Source: CAZODA01 sp964578485 (GTDB lineage: Bacteria; Bacteroidota; Bacteroidia; Bacteroidales; Marinilabiliaceae). Taken from it: a stretch of DNA of 64,000 nt. Below the pieces are notes generated by a model. It was given only the letters and a program-made list of their open reading frames with translations. It made no database searches and was not told the origin of the DNA. Positions 53,222 to 61,451 of this stretch are shown piece by piece. A program made the position numbers and the translations under genes. The stretch's first letter is position 1; the number at the start of each line of letters is the position of its first letter. Location of the stretch: NCBI GenBank assembly GCA_964578485.1, contig CAZODA010000009.1:23501-87500 (forward strand). The letters are read 5' to 3'.

Positions 53222-54532
53222 TTAAAATAGTACCTCATGAAGTGCCCTTAATGCATCTTGTTTAAATTCAGGTTTCACTAAAATTGAAATATTATGGTCA
53301 CTTCCTCCATAAGAGATCATTCTAATGGGAATGTCTCTTAAAGCATAAAATACTTTATTGGCATAGCCTTGTTTTTCTCTTATGAGGTCTCCAACAATAC
53401 AGATAATAACTTGGTCGCTGTCAACTTCAACAGTTCCGTATTCTTTAAGTTCTCTTACAATTTTATTTATGTTTTTGGTGTTGTCAATAGTTACAGAAAC
53501 TCCAACTTCTGATGTTGTAATCATATCTATTGCAGTTTTGTAGGTCTCAAATATTTCAAACACCTTTCTCAAAAAACCATAGGCCAACAGCATTCGACCC
53601 GATTGTATTCTGATTGCTGTAATTCCTGCTTTTGCTGCAATTGCCGTAATGCGGTTTTCTATTGTTTTTCCCGATATTGTAGTGCCGGGAGCATCCGGAT
53701 CCAAAGTGTTAAGGAGCTTTACAGGAATTTTTGCCAACTTGGCAGGGAGAACACTCGTTGGGTGAAGGATTTTTGCACCAAAGTAGGCTAATTCAGCTGC
53801 CTCATCAAAAGAGAGTTCGGCAATTGATTTTGTGTTTTCAACAAAACGCGGATCATTATTATGCATTCCGTCTATATCAGACCAAATTTGTATCTCTGAA
53901 GCTTCAACAGCAGCTCCTATAAGAGATGCAGAATAATCACTTCCTCCGCGCTGAAGATTGTCAATTTCCCCTTTTGAGTTACGACAGATATAACCTTGGG
54001 TAATAAGTATATCAGTATCGCTGTATTTTTCAAGGTAAGGCTGTATATGTTCCTTTATATAAGCTAAATCAGGTTCATTCTCTTCATTAATTTTCATAAA
54101 CTCTAAAGCCGGTAAAAGTTGAGAGTTTTTACCCTGATCATTAAGATAGAAGTACATCATGGCTGTTGACATGAGTTCACCCTGAGCCAGAATTTCTCTT
54201 TCATCTATTTCATTGAAATTATTGTGAATAAGTGATTTTATATACTCAAAATGAGTGTTTATAAAAATCTTAGCTTCCTTTCGAGATTTTTTTGATGAGT
54301 AAAGAGCTTTTATTTCTGAATTATATTTGTTTTTTAGTTGTTCAATAATTTCATTTGCCGCCCTATGATTTTTGTTATGAAGGAAGGTAGAGATCTCAAC
54401 CAAATCATTAGTTGTTCCGGCCATTGCTGAAAGAACTACGATTTTCTTGCTGTTGTCGCCAATCAGGCCGGCAACTTCTTTGATTCTATCGGCGGAACCA
54501 ACAGAGCTTCCACCAAATTTCATGATTTTCAT
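53222..54532 (-). CDS. lysC: Aspartate kinase
   Basis: A 436-residue monofunctional aspartokinase. The kinase domain starts MKIMKFGGSSVGSADRI and includes RGGSDYSASLIGAAVEA and WSDIDGMHNNDPR; the C-terminal part carries two ACT domains (~300-436), where lysine would bind. There is no homoserine dehydrogenase fusion. Upstream on the minus strand, a TAAATTTG at 54602-54609 could be the -7 element. Transcription with lysA suggests feedback control by lysine. Confidence 0.93.
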   Translation of the reverse strand: MKIMKFGGSSVGSADRIKEVAGLIGDNSKKIVVLSAMAGTTNDLVEISTFLHNKNHRAANEIIEQLKNKYNSEIKALYSSKKSRKEAKIFINTHFEYIKSLIHNNFNEIDEREILAQGELMSTAMMYFYLNDQGKNSQLLPALEFMKINEENEPDLAYIKEHIQPYLEKYSDTDILITQGYICRNSKGEIDNLQRGGSDYSASLIGAAVEASEIQIWSDIDGMHNNDPRFVENTKSIAELSFDEAAELAYFGAKILHPTSVLPAKLAKIPVKLLNTLDPDAPGTTISGKTIENRITAIAAKAGITAIRIQSGRMLLAYGFLRKVFEIFETYKTAIDMITTSEVGVSVTIDNTKNINKIVRELKEYGTVEVDSDQVIICIVGDLIREKQGYANKVFYALRDIPIRMISYGGSDHNISILVKPEFKQDALRALHEVLF

Positions 54533-54601
54533 GCGTGTATGATTTTCCTAGTTTATTATCAATTAATTTTTAGTAACTGTAAATACATTTTTTTCAAAGC
54601 A

Positions 54602-54609
54602 CAAATTTA
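54602..54609 (-). promoter_or_regulatory. Candidate -7 promoter element of lysC
   Basis: Read on the minus strand as TAAATTTG, a match to TAnnTTTG about 70 bases upstream of the lysC start. No -33 box at the right distance was found. Confidence 0.35.
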
Positions 54610-54685
54610 AACTAAACATCTTTGTTTAGAGAAGTTTTTAGTGAAATTAAATAAATTTGTATTTATTAATGATAAGATTTAGTTT

Positions 54686-55672
54686 TTATGGCATATAAAC
54701 TTCCAGAAGTTTTGATGGTGTTTTGGGCAGAAGGGTTATTTCCATCATATCTGCCGGAATTAAAGTAGTTTCTCCCTTAATTAAAGATTCGTATTGTTCA
54801 TTTCCATATTTAATATCAAATGCTCCTTCAATGCATATTAGAATCACAAATGAATCAAGTGAATAATAATCCCTGACAACAGCTTTGTCTGCTTCCAGAA
54901 TACGGGTAAGGAAATATGGTGAATTGATAATTTCAACAGATTGATTATTCAGGCTTGAATATTTTGTTTGATAATTATCATAAGCTTTATAATCAATAGC
55001 TTCAACTGCTAAATCAGTATGTAACTCCCTAGGTTTACCATCTTTATCACGACGGTTATAATCATAAATTCTATATGTAATATCTGAAGTTTGTTGTATT
55101 TCAGCAATCATAATTCCTGCTCCTATCGCATGTACTCTCCCTGCAGGCATAAAAAACACATCACCGGATTTAACGGGATGTTTTGCCAAGAGATCTTCAA
55201 TAGTATTATTTTCTACTGCTTTGATATATTCCTGTTTATCAATATCTTTTTTAAAGCCATTGATTAATTTTGAGCCATCATCAGCCTGAAGAACATACCA
55301 CATTTCGGTTTTGCCATTTGAATTATGAAGTTTGGCGGCAATTTTATCATCAGGGTGCACCTGTATTGAGAGGTCATCCTGAGCATCAATAAATTTTATG
55401 AGTAGAGGAAACTCCTTGCCATGTTTTTGAAACACCTTTTCTCCAACAAGATCACCCATATATACCTCAATAAGCTCATTAAGGGAGTTGTTTTTTAAAA
55501 AGCCATTTTGAACAATAGAAATATTGTGGCTAACACCTGATATTTCCCAACTTTCTCCAATATTTTCTTTTTCACCAAGATTTTTATTGAGAATAGTATC
55601 TAATTTCCGGCCTCCCCAAATTCGTTCTTTTAGGATGGGTTTAAATTTTAATGGATAAAGATTCCTAGTCAT
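54686..55672 (-). CDS. manA: Class I mannose-6-phosphate isomerase
   Basis: A 328-residue cupin enzyme interconverting mannose- and fructose-6-phosphate. The start at 55672 (MTRNLYPLKFKPILKERIWGG in parts) is preferred to ATGs 12 and 30 bases upstream, since ...YPLKFKPILKERIWGG is where the family begins. Zinc-site motifs include SIQVHPDD, KTEMWYVLQAD and PAGRVHAIGAG. It is the short, bacterial class I form. Divergent from engB. Confidence 0.93.
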   Translation of the reverse strand: MTRNLYPLKFKPILKERIWGGRKLDTILNKNLGEKENIGESWEISGVSHNISIVQNGFLKNNSLNELIEVYMGDLVGEKVFQKHGKEFPLLIKFIDAQDDLSIQVHPDDKIAAKLHNSNGKTEMWYVLQADDGSKLINGFKKDIDKQEYIKAVENNTIEDLLAKHPVKSGDVFFMPAGRVHAIGAGIMIAEIQQTSDITYRIYDYNRRDKDGKPRELHTDLAVEAIDYKAYDNYQTKYSSLNNQSVEIINSPYFLTRILEADKAVVRDYYSLDSFVILICIEGAFDIKYGNEQYESLIKGETTLIPADMMEITLLPKTPSKLLEVYMP

Positions 55673-55758
55673 AATTTTTTTCATAAAATTTTGTGTTGTC
55701 AATATAATAGGATAAATATTAAAAAGAAAATTTTGATACTTTCCTCTGAGTAATTACT

Positions 55759-55766
55759 ATTTTTGT
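55759..55766 (+). promoter_or_regulatory. Candidate -7 promoter element of engB
   Basis: TATTTTTG fits TAnnTTTG, with a TTTG at 55732-55735 upstream at a slightly long spacing of 23 bases. The start would be about base 55773, next to the ATG at 55774. Confidence 0.4.
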
Positions 55767-55773
55767 AAAAAAA

Positions 55774-56376
55774 ATGTTGATTAAAGAAGCCCGATTTGTT
55801 GTAAGTAACCGGGAAGTGGAAAAATGTCCGCCACCCACTATGCCTGAATATGCTTTTATTGGTCGTTCCAATGTTGGAAAATCTTCATTGATCAATATGT
55901 TGTGTCGCTCCGGTAAACTTGCCAGAACATCTTCCACCCCCGGTAAAACACAATTAATAAATCATTTTTTAATTAATGATTCTTGGTATCTTGTTGATCT
56001 TCCCGGATATGGATATGCAAAGTTATCCAAAAGCCAACGGTCGAAATTATCAAAAATTATTAATGATTATTTAACGAAGCGTGAAAATTTGATGTGTTTG
56101 TTTGTATTGGTTGATTCACGCTTGGCTCCTCAGTCGATAGATTTATCCTTCATTAAAAATTTAGGCCTTGCAGAAATTCCCTTTTGTATAATTTTTACAA
56201 AATCGGATAAACTAAAACCTAAGGAATTAGATTTAAGTATTGAAAACTATCAGCAAAAGCTTGCAGAAGATTGGGAGGAGTTACCCAAAATGTTTATAAG
56301 CTCATCGAAAGATGGAAGCGGACGAATGGAAGTACTTGATTTTATTGATAATATAAATAAAAAGTGGACAAAATAA
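55774..56376 (+). CDS. engB: Ribosome-biogenesis GTPase EngB/YsxC
   Basis: A 200-residue TRAFAC GTPase that helps 50S subunit assembly. G1 is GRSNVGKS, G2 is the TSSTPGKTQ region, G3 is DLPGYGYA, G4 is TKSDK and G5 is SSSKDGSG. This is the standard length. The -7-like TATTTTTG at 55759-55766 would place the transcription start within a few bases of the ATG, giving a nearly leaderless message. Confidence 0.95.
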   Translation: MLIKEARFVVSNREVEKCPPPTMPEYAFIGRSNVGKSSLINMLCRSGKLARTSSTPGKTQLINHFLINDSWYLVDLPGYGYAKLSKSQRSKLSKIINDYLTKRENLMCLFVLVDSRLAPQSIDLSFIKNLGLAEIPFCIIFTKSDKLKPKELDLSIENYQQKLAEDWEELPKMFISSSKDGSGRMEVLDFIDNINKKWTK

Positions 56377-56441
56377 ACTTATTGTTGATAATAATATAAT
56401 TCAAAATTAAGAATTGATAATGGTGATACCATGATTTTTCT

Positions 56442-56449
56442 TAACTTTG
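56442..56449 (+). promoter_or_regulatory. Candidate -7 promoter element of prs
   Basis: TAACTTTG followed by CA, a good match to the Bacteroidota -7 box, 46 bases before the prs ATG. A clear -33 TTTG is not seen. Confidence 0.45.
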
Positions 56450-56494
56450 CAAAACTAAGCATTACAATTCAATAACTTGATAAACAGCATATTA

Positions 56495-57433
56495 ATGCCA
56501 CCTAAAGCACCTATTAAGATTTTTTCCGGAACTCAAACCCGATATTTAGCCGAAAAAATGAGCTTGTGCTCAGGTCGGGAATTGGGAAATGTCAAACTTG
56601 TTAAATTCAGTGATGGAGAGTTTGCTACTGCCTATGAAGAAACAGTCAGGGGCTCGCATGTATTTATTATTCAATCGACATTTCCTCCATCTGATAATTT
56701 TTTCGAGTTGCTTATGATGATTGATGCTGCCAAACGTGCATCTGCTTATAAGATAGTTGCTGTTATGCCTTATTTTGGTTTTGCCCGTCAAGACAGGAAG
56801 GATCAACCACGTGTTTCTATCGGCGCTAAGTTAGTTGCTGATATGTTGAGTACAGCAGGTGTTGACAGAATAATTACCATGGATTTACATGCCGATCAGA
56901 TTCAAGGGTTCTTTAATATACCGGTTGATCATCTTTATGCTTCAAGTATTTTTGTTCCTCATATCAGGCAACTCAAACTTGATGATTTAGTTATTGCTTC
57001 TCCTGATGTTGGTGGAACGAAGCGAGCAAACACCTATTCTAAATTTTTGGGAACCCCTATGGTGATATGTCATAAATATCGTTCCAGAGCAAATGAGGTT
57101 GATGAAATGCGAATAATTGGTGAGGTGAAGGATAAAAATGTGATAATTCTTGATGACATGATCGATACAGCGGGCACCCTCACCAAGGCAGCTGAAATGA
57201 TGGTGGCCGAAGGGGCTGCCAGCGTTAGGGCTTATGCTACGCATCCTGTTTTGTCGGGCTCTGCATATGAGCGTATCGAGAATTCTGCACTTACCGAACT
57301 TTATGTAACCGATTCTATACCATTGAAAAACAAGTCTGCTAAGATCAAAGTTCTAAGTGTTGCCCCTTTGTTTGCCGATACTATCGACAAGGTGTATAAT
57401 TATCAATCTATAAGTACTCAATTTGTGATTTAA
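56495..57433 (+). CDS. prs: Ribose-phosphate pyrophosphokinase
   Basis: A 312-residue enzyme making PRPP from ribose-5-phosphate and ATP. The ATG at 56495 is chosen over a TTG six codons upstream. FSGTQTRYLAEKM is the N-terminal region, MPYFGFARQDRKDQPR the ATP-binding loop, DLHADQIQGFF the conserved HxxQ segment, and VIILDDMIDTAGTLTKAAE the PRPP-binding motif. PRPP supplies purine, pyrimidine, histidine and tryptophan synthesis. Confidence 0.95.
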   Translation: MPPKAPIKIFSGTQTRYLAEKMSLCSGRELGNVKLVKFSDGEFATAYEETVRGSHVFIIQSTFPPSDNFFELLMMIDAAKRASAYKIVAVMPYFGFARQDRKDQPRVSIGAKLVADMLSTAGVDRIITMDLHADQIQGFFNIPVDHLYASSIFVPHIRQLKLDDLVIASPDVGGTKRANTYSKFLGTPMVICHKYRSRANEVDEMRIIGEVKDKNVIILDDMIDTAGTLTKAAEMMVAEGAASVRAYATHPVLSGSAYERIENSALTELYVTDSIPLKNKSAKIKVLSVAPLFADTIDKVYNYQSISTQFVI

Positions 57434-57437
57434 TTAT

Positions 57438-57534
57438 TATATTTGCAGCCCCAAAAAGGGAGTCGTGTGATGGGAAAATTAAGGTAATCATCATCCACAC
57501 TTAATTTTGAGTAGCACAAATTAATTTTTTTTAC
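57438..57534 (+). promoter_or_regulatory. Probable promoter and structured leader of rplY
   Basis: TATATTTG (57438-57445), a perfect TAnnTTTG followed by CAGCCC, would start an ~80-base leader. In the leader AAAATTAAG (57476-57484) is an exact reverse complement of CTTAATTTT (57501-57509), enclosing CATCATCC, so a 9-bp hairpin can form. It may be an autoregulatory leader for L25, or be incidental. Confidence 0.4.
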
Positions 57535-58194
57535 ATGCAAACAATTGAGGTTAAAGTATCAAAGCGGGACAACACAGGGAAAACCGCTACAAATGAGCTC
57601 CGTTCCACCGGTCATGTACCGGGTGTTTTATACGGAGGTAAAGAAGTAGTTCATTTTCATGCGCATGAAGGTGAATTCAGAAAACTAATATATACTCCTA
57701 AGGTATATCTTGTTTCTTTAAATATTGATGGGGTTAAATTTTCTTGCATAATTAAGGATTTGCAATTTCATCCCGTTAATGACAATTTATTACATATTGA
57801 TTTTCTGGAAGTTTTTGAGGACAAGCCTATTGTTATTGAGCTTCCTGTTAAGCTTGAAGGTAGGGCAGCAGGTGTTATAGCCGGCGGAAGGCTTCACCTT
57901 GAACAAAGGAAATTAAAAGTGAGAGGTTTAATTAAGGATATACCTGATGATTTGATTATTGATATTTCTCATTTAGCTATTGGTAAGAGTATTCAGGTTG
58001 GCTCACTTTCATTTCCTGATCTTGAATTATTAAACCCGAAGAACATGGTTGTTGCGGGAGTTAGAGTGATAAGAGCTGTTCTTGATCCATTGTTGGATGA
58101 GGAAGATGAAGAAGAAGGAGAAGAGGGAGAAGAAGGAGCTGAAGGAGAAGAGGGAGCTGAAGGAACAACAGAAACATCTGAAGAGCAAAATTAG
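57535..58194 (+). CDS. rplY: 50S ribosomal protein L25/Ctc
   Basis: A 219-residue long form of L25. The N-terminal 5S rRNA-binding domain (~1-95) shows VSKRDNTGKTATNELRSTGHVPGVLYGG, here quoted only in parts, and HFHAHEGEFRKLIYTPKVY; the C-terminal TL5-like domain follows (~96-190). The tail (~190-219) is strongly acidic and Gly-rich (EEDEEEGEEGEEGAEGEEGA), as often seen in Bacteroidota L25. It is followed by a strong terminator and precedes pth, a common arrangement. Confidence 0.94.
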   Translation: MQTIEVKVSKRDNTGKTATNELRSTGHVPGVLYGGKEVVHFHAHEGEFRKLIYTPKVYLVSLNIDGVKFSCIIKDLQFHPVNDNLLHIDFLEVFEDKPIVIELPVKLEGRAAGVIAGGRLHLEQRKLKVRGLIKDIPDDLIIDISHLAIGKSIQVGSLSFPDLELLNPKNMVVAGVRVIRAVLDPLLDEEDEEEGEEGEEGAEGEEGAEGTTETSEEQN

Positions 58195-58215
58195 ATTTGT
58201 TTCCATATATTTAAG

Positions 58216-58246
58216 CCTCCATATTATTTTATATGGAGGTTTTTCT
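58216..58246 (+). terminator. Terminator after rplY
   Basis: CCTCCATAT (58216-58224) pairs exactly with ATATGGAGG (58231-58239) around a 6-base loop, followed by TTTTTC. Confidence 0.85.
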
Positions 58247-58387
58247 ATTTATTGTTACTTGCTTTTGAATTATTTACTCTTATTATTTTTGTATTAAGAA
58301 TTAAAATGAAATGGATCAGCCATGTTCAGATGTTTGTTAAATTTATTCCGGGGTATAAAAACCGAAAAGGAGATAATTTCGTCTGAT

Positions 58388-58951
58388 ATGAAATATCTTA
58401 TAATAGGATTGGGAAATATAGGTCCGGATTATGCACATACACGGCATAATATTGGTTTTGATATTTTAGATGCTTTAGCTGAAGAAGCAAAGGTTGAATT
58501 TGAAGATAAACGCTATGGATTTGTTGCCAGATTCAAACATAAAAGTCGTCTTTTTATCTTATTAAAACCTTCAACTTACGTAAATTTGAGTGGAAGAGCA
58601 GTTAACTATTGGATGCAAAAGGAAAAAATTCCCCTTGAAAAATTACTTGTTGTTGTTGATGATCTTTCTTTACCTTTTGGTAAACTCAGAATTAAAGCCG
58701 GGGGTAGTGATGCAGGGCATAATGGTTTAAAGAGCATTCAAAGTGTATTGGGGCATAATCGCTATGCACGACTGCGTTTTGGAATTGGTGACAATTTTTC
58801 TCGAGGGCGTCAAGTTGATTATGTATTAGGGAAATGGACTGCTTCAGAAAAACCTGAATTACCGGCTCTTTTTGAAAATGCTCTGCAAATGATAAAAAGT
58901 TTTGCTACTATTGGTATCACACGAACTATGAATGAGTATAACAAAAGATAA
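58388..58951 (+). CDS. pth: Peptidyl-tRNA hydrolase
   Basis: A 187-residue enzyme that frees tRNA from prematurely released peptidyl-tRNA. Start at 58388 gives MKYLIIGLGNIGPDYAHTRHNIG with the catalytic His in TRHNIGFD; LLKPSTYVNLSG and VVVDDLSLPFGKLRIKAGG, and GHNGLKSI, match the family. An in-frame ATG at 58322 would add 22 residues unlike the family. Its stop overlaps the next reading frame closely. Confidence 0.94.
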   Translation: MKYLIIGLGNIGPDYAHTRHNIGFDILDALAEEAKVEFEDKRYGFVARFKHKSRLFILLKPSTYVNLSGRAVNYWMQKEKIPLEKLLVVVDDLSLPFGKLRIKAGGSDAGHNGLKSIQSVLGHNRYARLRFGIGDNFSRGRQVDYVLGKWTASEKPELPALFENALQMIKSFATIGITRTMNEYNKR

Positions 58952-58952
58952 A

Positions 58953-59330
58953 ATGGTACGAATAGATAAATTTTTATGGGCAGTGCGCTTATTTAAAACA
59001 AGGAGTTTATCATCCCAAGCATGTAGAAAAGGAAAAATTTTGATGGACGAAATTACTGTTAAGCCTTCAAAAGTGATAAAATCAGGAGATGAGTTTAAAA
59101 TTAAAGATGGCCCTATATATAGGAAGTATCTGGTTTTAGATCTTGCTGAAAAAAGAATGGGAGCCAAACTCACCCCCGATTTTATCAAAGAGATAACCGC
59201 AGCTGAAGATCTTGAGCTCTATGAGCTTACAAAACTTGCTAATAAAATGAACCGCCAGCGTGGTACCGGACGACCTACAAAAAAAGAACGAAGAGATCTG
59301 GATAGTTTTTTTGAAAATTCAGCGCATTAA
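58953..59330 (+). CDS. hslR: S4-domain RNA-binding protein, Hsp15-like
   Basis: A 125-residue protein, started at 58953 one base after the pth stop. The S4 domain (MVRIDKFLWAVRLFKTRSL, then AYS-like SSQACRKGKILMDEITVKPS) is followed by a basic C-terminus ending RQRGTGRPTKKERRDLDSFF. This is the Hsp15/YrfH pattern, a protein that binds stalled 50S subunits carrying nascent chains, and the placement beside pth fits ribosome rescue. An alternative start at 58932 would overlap pth by 20 bases. Confidence 0.85.
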   Translation: MVRIDKFLWAVRLFKTRSLSSQACRKGKILMDEITVKPSKVIKSGDEFKIKDGPIYRKYLVLDLAEKRMGAKLTPDFIKEITAAEDLELYELTKLANKMNRQRGTGRPTKKERRDLDSFFENSAH

Positions 59331-59369
59331 AATCCACTACAATTAAATTTTCTTTTAAATATATATTTT

Positions 59370-59915
59370 ATGATTACAGCCCGGGAAAAAAGAAAGAATA
59401 ATATTGCTGAATATCTGCTTTATATGTACCAGGTTGAAGACCTTATAAGAGCCAATAATTGTGATATTGAAAAAATAAAGGAAACAATAGTTCCTTCATA
59501 TAATATTGATGATGACCAAAAGGCCGAGCTTATCCATTGGTGGGAGAACTTAACTGAAATGATGAAGCTAGAACATTTGGAAGAAAGAGGACACCTTCAA
59601 ATTTTAGTAAATACTGTTAATGAACTGAATTCTTTGCATGGTTTTTTAATGAAACAAGACGATCAGTCGCAATACCAAATGTATTTCCGGCAAATAGTCC
59701 CATTTTTAAAAGAGCTCGAACAAAAAACCCAACCCAAAGCTTCAAATGATATAGAGTTAATGCTTAGTGCCATATATAACTCTTTCTTTTTAAAATTAAA
59801 AGGCAGTGAAATTAGTGGAGCAACACAAACAGCTATACAGGCATTTGCACGGTTTTTGGCATTATTATCAGAAAAATATAAGGAAGAGCAGGATGGCAAA
59901 TTTATGCCTGAATAG
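59370..59915 (+). CDS. DUF4924 family protein
   Basis: A 181-residue, largely helical cytoplasmic protein. The N-terminus REKRKNNIAEYLLYMYQVEDLIRAN (parts) and LVNTVNELNSLHGFLMK match DUF4924, a family I associate with Bacteroidota. No signal peptide or membrane segment. Its function is unknown; it follows the S4 protein by 39 bases and may be cotranscribed. Confidence 0.8.
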   Translation: MITAREKRKNNIAEYLLYMYQVEDLIRANNCDIEKIKETIVPSYNIDDDQKAELIHWWENLTEMMKLEHLEERGHLQILVNTVNELNSLHGFLMKQDDQSQYQMYFRQIVPFLKELEQKTQPKASNDIELMLSAIYNSFFLKLKGSEISGATQTAIQAFARFLALLSEKYKEEQDGKFMPE

Positions 59916-59918
59916 AAT

Positions 59919-60299
59919 TTAAGAATGAGGAATGTAGCAAGTTTTTCTCTTGCCAAAAAAGAGATAACGGTTTTTAGAAATTAAACGATACAATAGTGAA
60001 ATAACCCTTTTTGGTAAAATACTTGCAACTTTTCCACAAAAACGCCAAAATCCTTTTGTAAGATCAAGCAGAAACAAAATGGCCGGAGCACCGCTGATAA
60101 TTTCGCCATTTACATTTATCACAATAACTTCATCGGGCTGTAAAGCTAATTTATGTTGCTGCAGAAGTATCTCACCCCGCTCTGATTGCATAGCTATTAC
60201 ATCAACCTCACCTTTTAGCTTTTTTATAAGTTTTTGTGCAAATGCACTGCACAGAAAGCAAAAGCCATCAAATAATATTTGTGTGTTTTGTTTATTCAT
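59919..60299 (-). CDS. DCC family thiol-disulfide oxidoreductase-like protein (DUF393)
   Basis: A 126-residue protein with the DxxCxxC motif as LFDGFCFLCSAF near the N-terminus, typical of the DCC (YuxK/DUF393) family, which has a predicted thioredoxin-like fold. GAPAILFLLDLTKGFWRF and LISKNRYLFFGKRKTCYIP also match. It is convergent with the DUF4924 gene, three bases between stops. Function is inferred from the motif only. Confidence 0.85.
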   Translation of the reverse strand: MNKQNTQILFDGFCFLCSAFAQKLIKKLKGEVDVIAMQSERGEILLQQHKLALQPDEVIVINVNGEIISGAPAILFLLDLTKGFWRFCGKVASILPKRVISLLYRLISKNRYLFFGKRKTCYIPHS

Positions 60300-60312
60300 A
60301 TTTCATTAATTC

Positions 60313-60360
60313 TCAGGAAATATAATTCTAAGTCGTAAGAATACAGCTATATTTTCCTGA
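60313..60360. repeat. Long inverted repeat (stem-loop)
   Basis: TCAGGAAATATA (60313-60324) pairs with TATATTTTCCTGA (60348-60360) with one bulged base, and ATTCT (60325-60329) pairs with AGAAT (60338-60342), giving up to 17 base pairs around AAGTCGTA. It lies 14 bases upstream of the DCC gene's start, so a regulatory role is as likely as termination. Confidence 0.65.
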
Positions 60361-60473
60361 TTCATAATATAAAGATGTAACATTTCTTGTAAATAAATGT
60401 TGTACCTGCCAATGTGAAAAAATCACCAACCTTGCTTGATATCTGCATAGTTGGGAAAAATTCATTATATTAA

Positions 60474-60662
60474 ACACTTGTTAGTCCAAAGTCTTACGAA
60501 ATAGTGGAAATATATGGTTCCACTTCTTTTTGGTCAACTGATCTGGGATTCCTTATATCTGTTGTATATCGTGAGTTCTATGCTGAAATAAATATCAAAT
60601 GCGAAAACAAATTATCTTTTTTCGAAAAGAAAAACAAATTACTTGGATTCCTCGTTGAGTAA
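60474..60662 (+). pseudogene. Possible 62-codon gene remnant without start codon
   Basis: The frame with codons at multiples of three is open from after a TAA at 60471 to TAA at 60660-60662 and contains no ATG. It codes for ordinary-looking sequence with segments such as FLISVVYREFYAEIN and FFEKKNKLLGFLVE. The stop overlaps the ATG of the metallophosphoesterase gene region (60663) directly, as in an operon. Possibly the 3' end of a truncated gene, or chance; I do not recognise a family. Confidence 0.35.
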
Positions 60663-61447
60663 ATGAAGAAATTTTTATCATATAGTGGTATTGTTTGTAT
60701 AATCATAGTGATATGCAGTTGTGACAATCTGTTTGAATACAGTCCTTACGATACCAATGTTCCCGCATCGATTATCAATATAAAAAATGCCGAAAGGATA
60801 TCTAAACAAGCGAATACAGATGATACCCTTAGATTTGCCCTGCTTGCTATACACATACTAGATACGATGATCTTAAAGATGCTGTTCATAGCATTAATCA
60901 GCAAACAGACTTGCAATTCGTTGTATGTTGCGGCGATATTACAGATTGCGGACTTAGCCGGGAATTTTTATGGTACAAAGAAATTATTGACAAATGCAAA
61001 TATCCTGTTATAACCGTAATCGGAAACCATGACCACAGGTCTAACGGACATAAGATTTACGAACGTATGTTTGGCCCGTCTAATATGACTTTCACATGCA
61101 TGGGATATAATTTTATCGTATTCGACGATGTCGTATGGGAAAATAGCAACAAATCGCCCCGATTTGATTGGTTGCAGGCAGAACTCACAAAATCTGATGC
61201 TCCGTCTGTATTGCTGACACATATTCCTCCCTGGGCAGATCAATTGGAAGGCCAGTACAATCTTACCTTCGCCGGCATAATTGCCGAAAGCAAGCTTATT
61301 CTTTGCCTGCACGGGCATAACCACTCATTTTGCAGGAAGATCTATGCCGGAGTCCCGGCTATCGTTGCAGATGATATAGCAGGAAGAGAATATTATATCG
61401 TTAAACTTTACGATATGCTTTTTGAAATTGAACATTTTAGCTTTTAA
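60663..61447 (+). pseudogene. Frameshifted metallophosphoesterase lipoprotein
   Basis: The gene starts with a lipoprotein-type signal (Cys at 18 and 20 of the sequence VICSCD) and codes normally to LRFALLA (60848). One base is missing between 60848 and 60849: adding a G restores ALLADTHTRYDDLKDAVHS and joins the second frame, which carries the remaining calcineurin-like motifs CCGDITD, VIGNHDH, LLTHIPPW and LHGHNHS. As read, the first frame ends at 61013 in nonsense sequence and the metal-binding Asp of DxH is lost. The break is not in a homopolymer run, so a true mutation is more likely than a base-calling error, but neither is excluded. The intact form would be a secreted phosphohydrolase. 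The next gene begins five bases after the stop. Confidence 0.88.
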
Positions 61448-61451
61448 ATTT

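Larger units (their letters stand above)
60300..60662. other. 363-base region with a long hairpin and a possible gene remnant
   Basis: The hairpin at 60313-60360 and the ORF remnant at 60474-60662 are described separately. The remaining ~110 bases show nothing that I can interpret. Confidence 0.6.
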
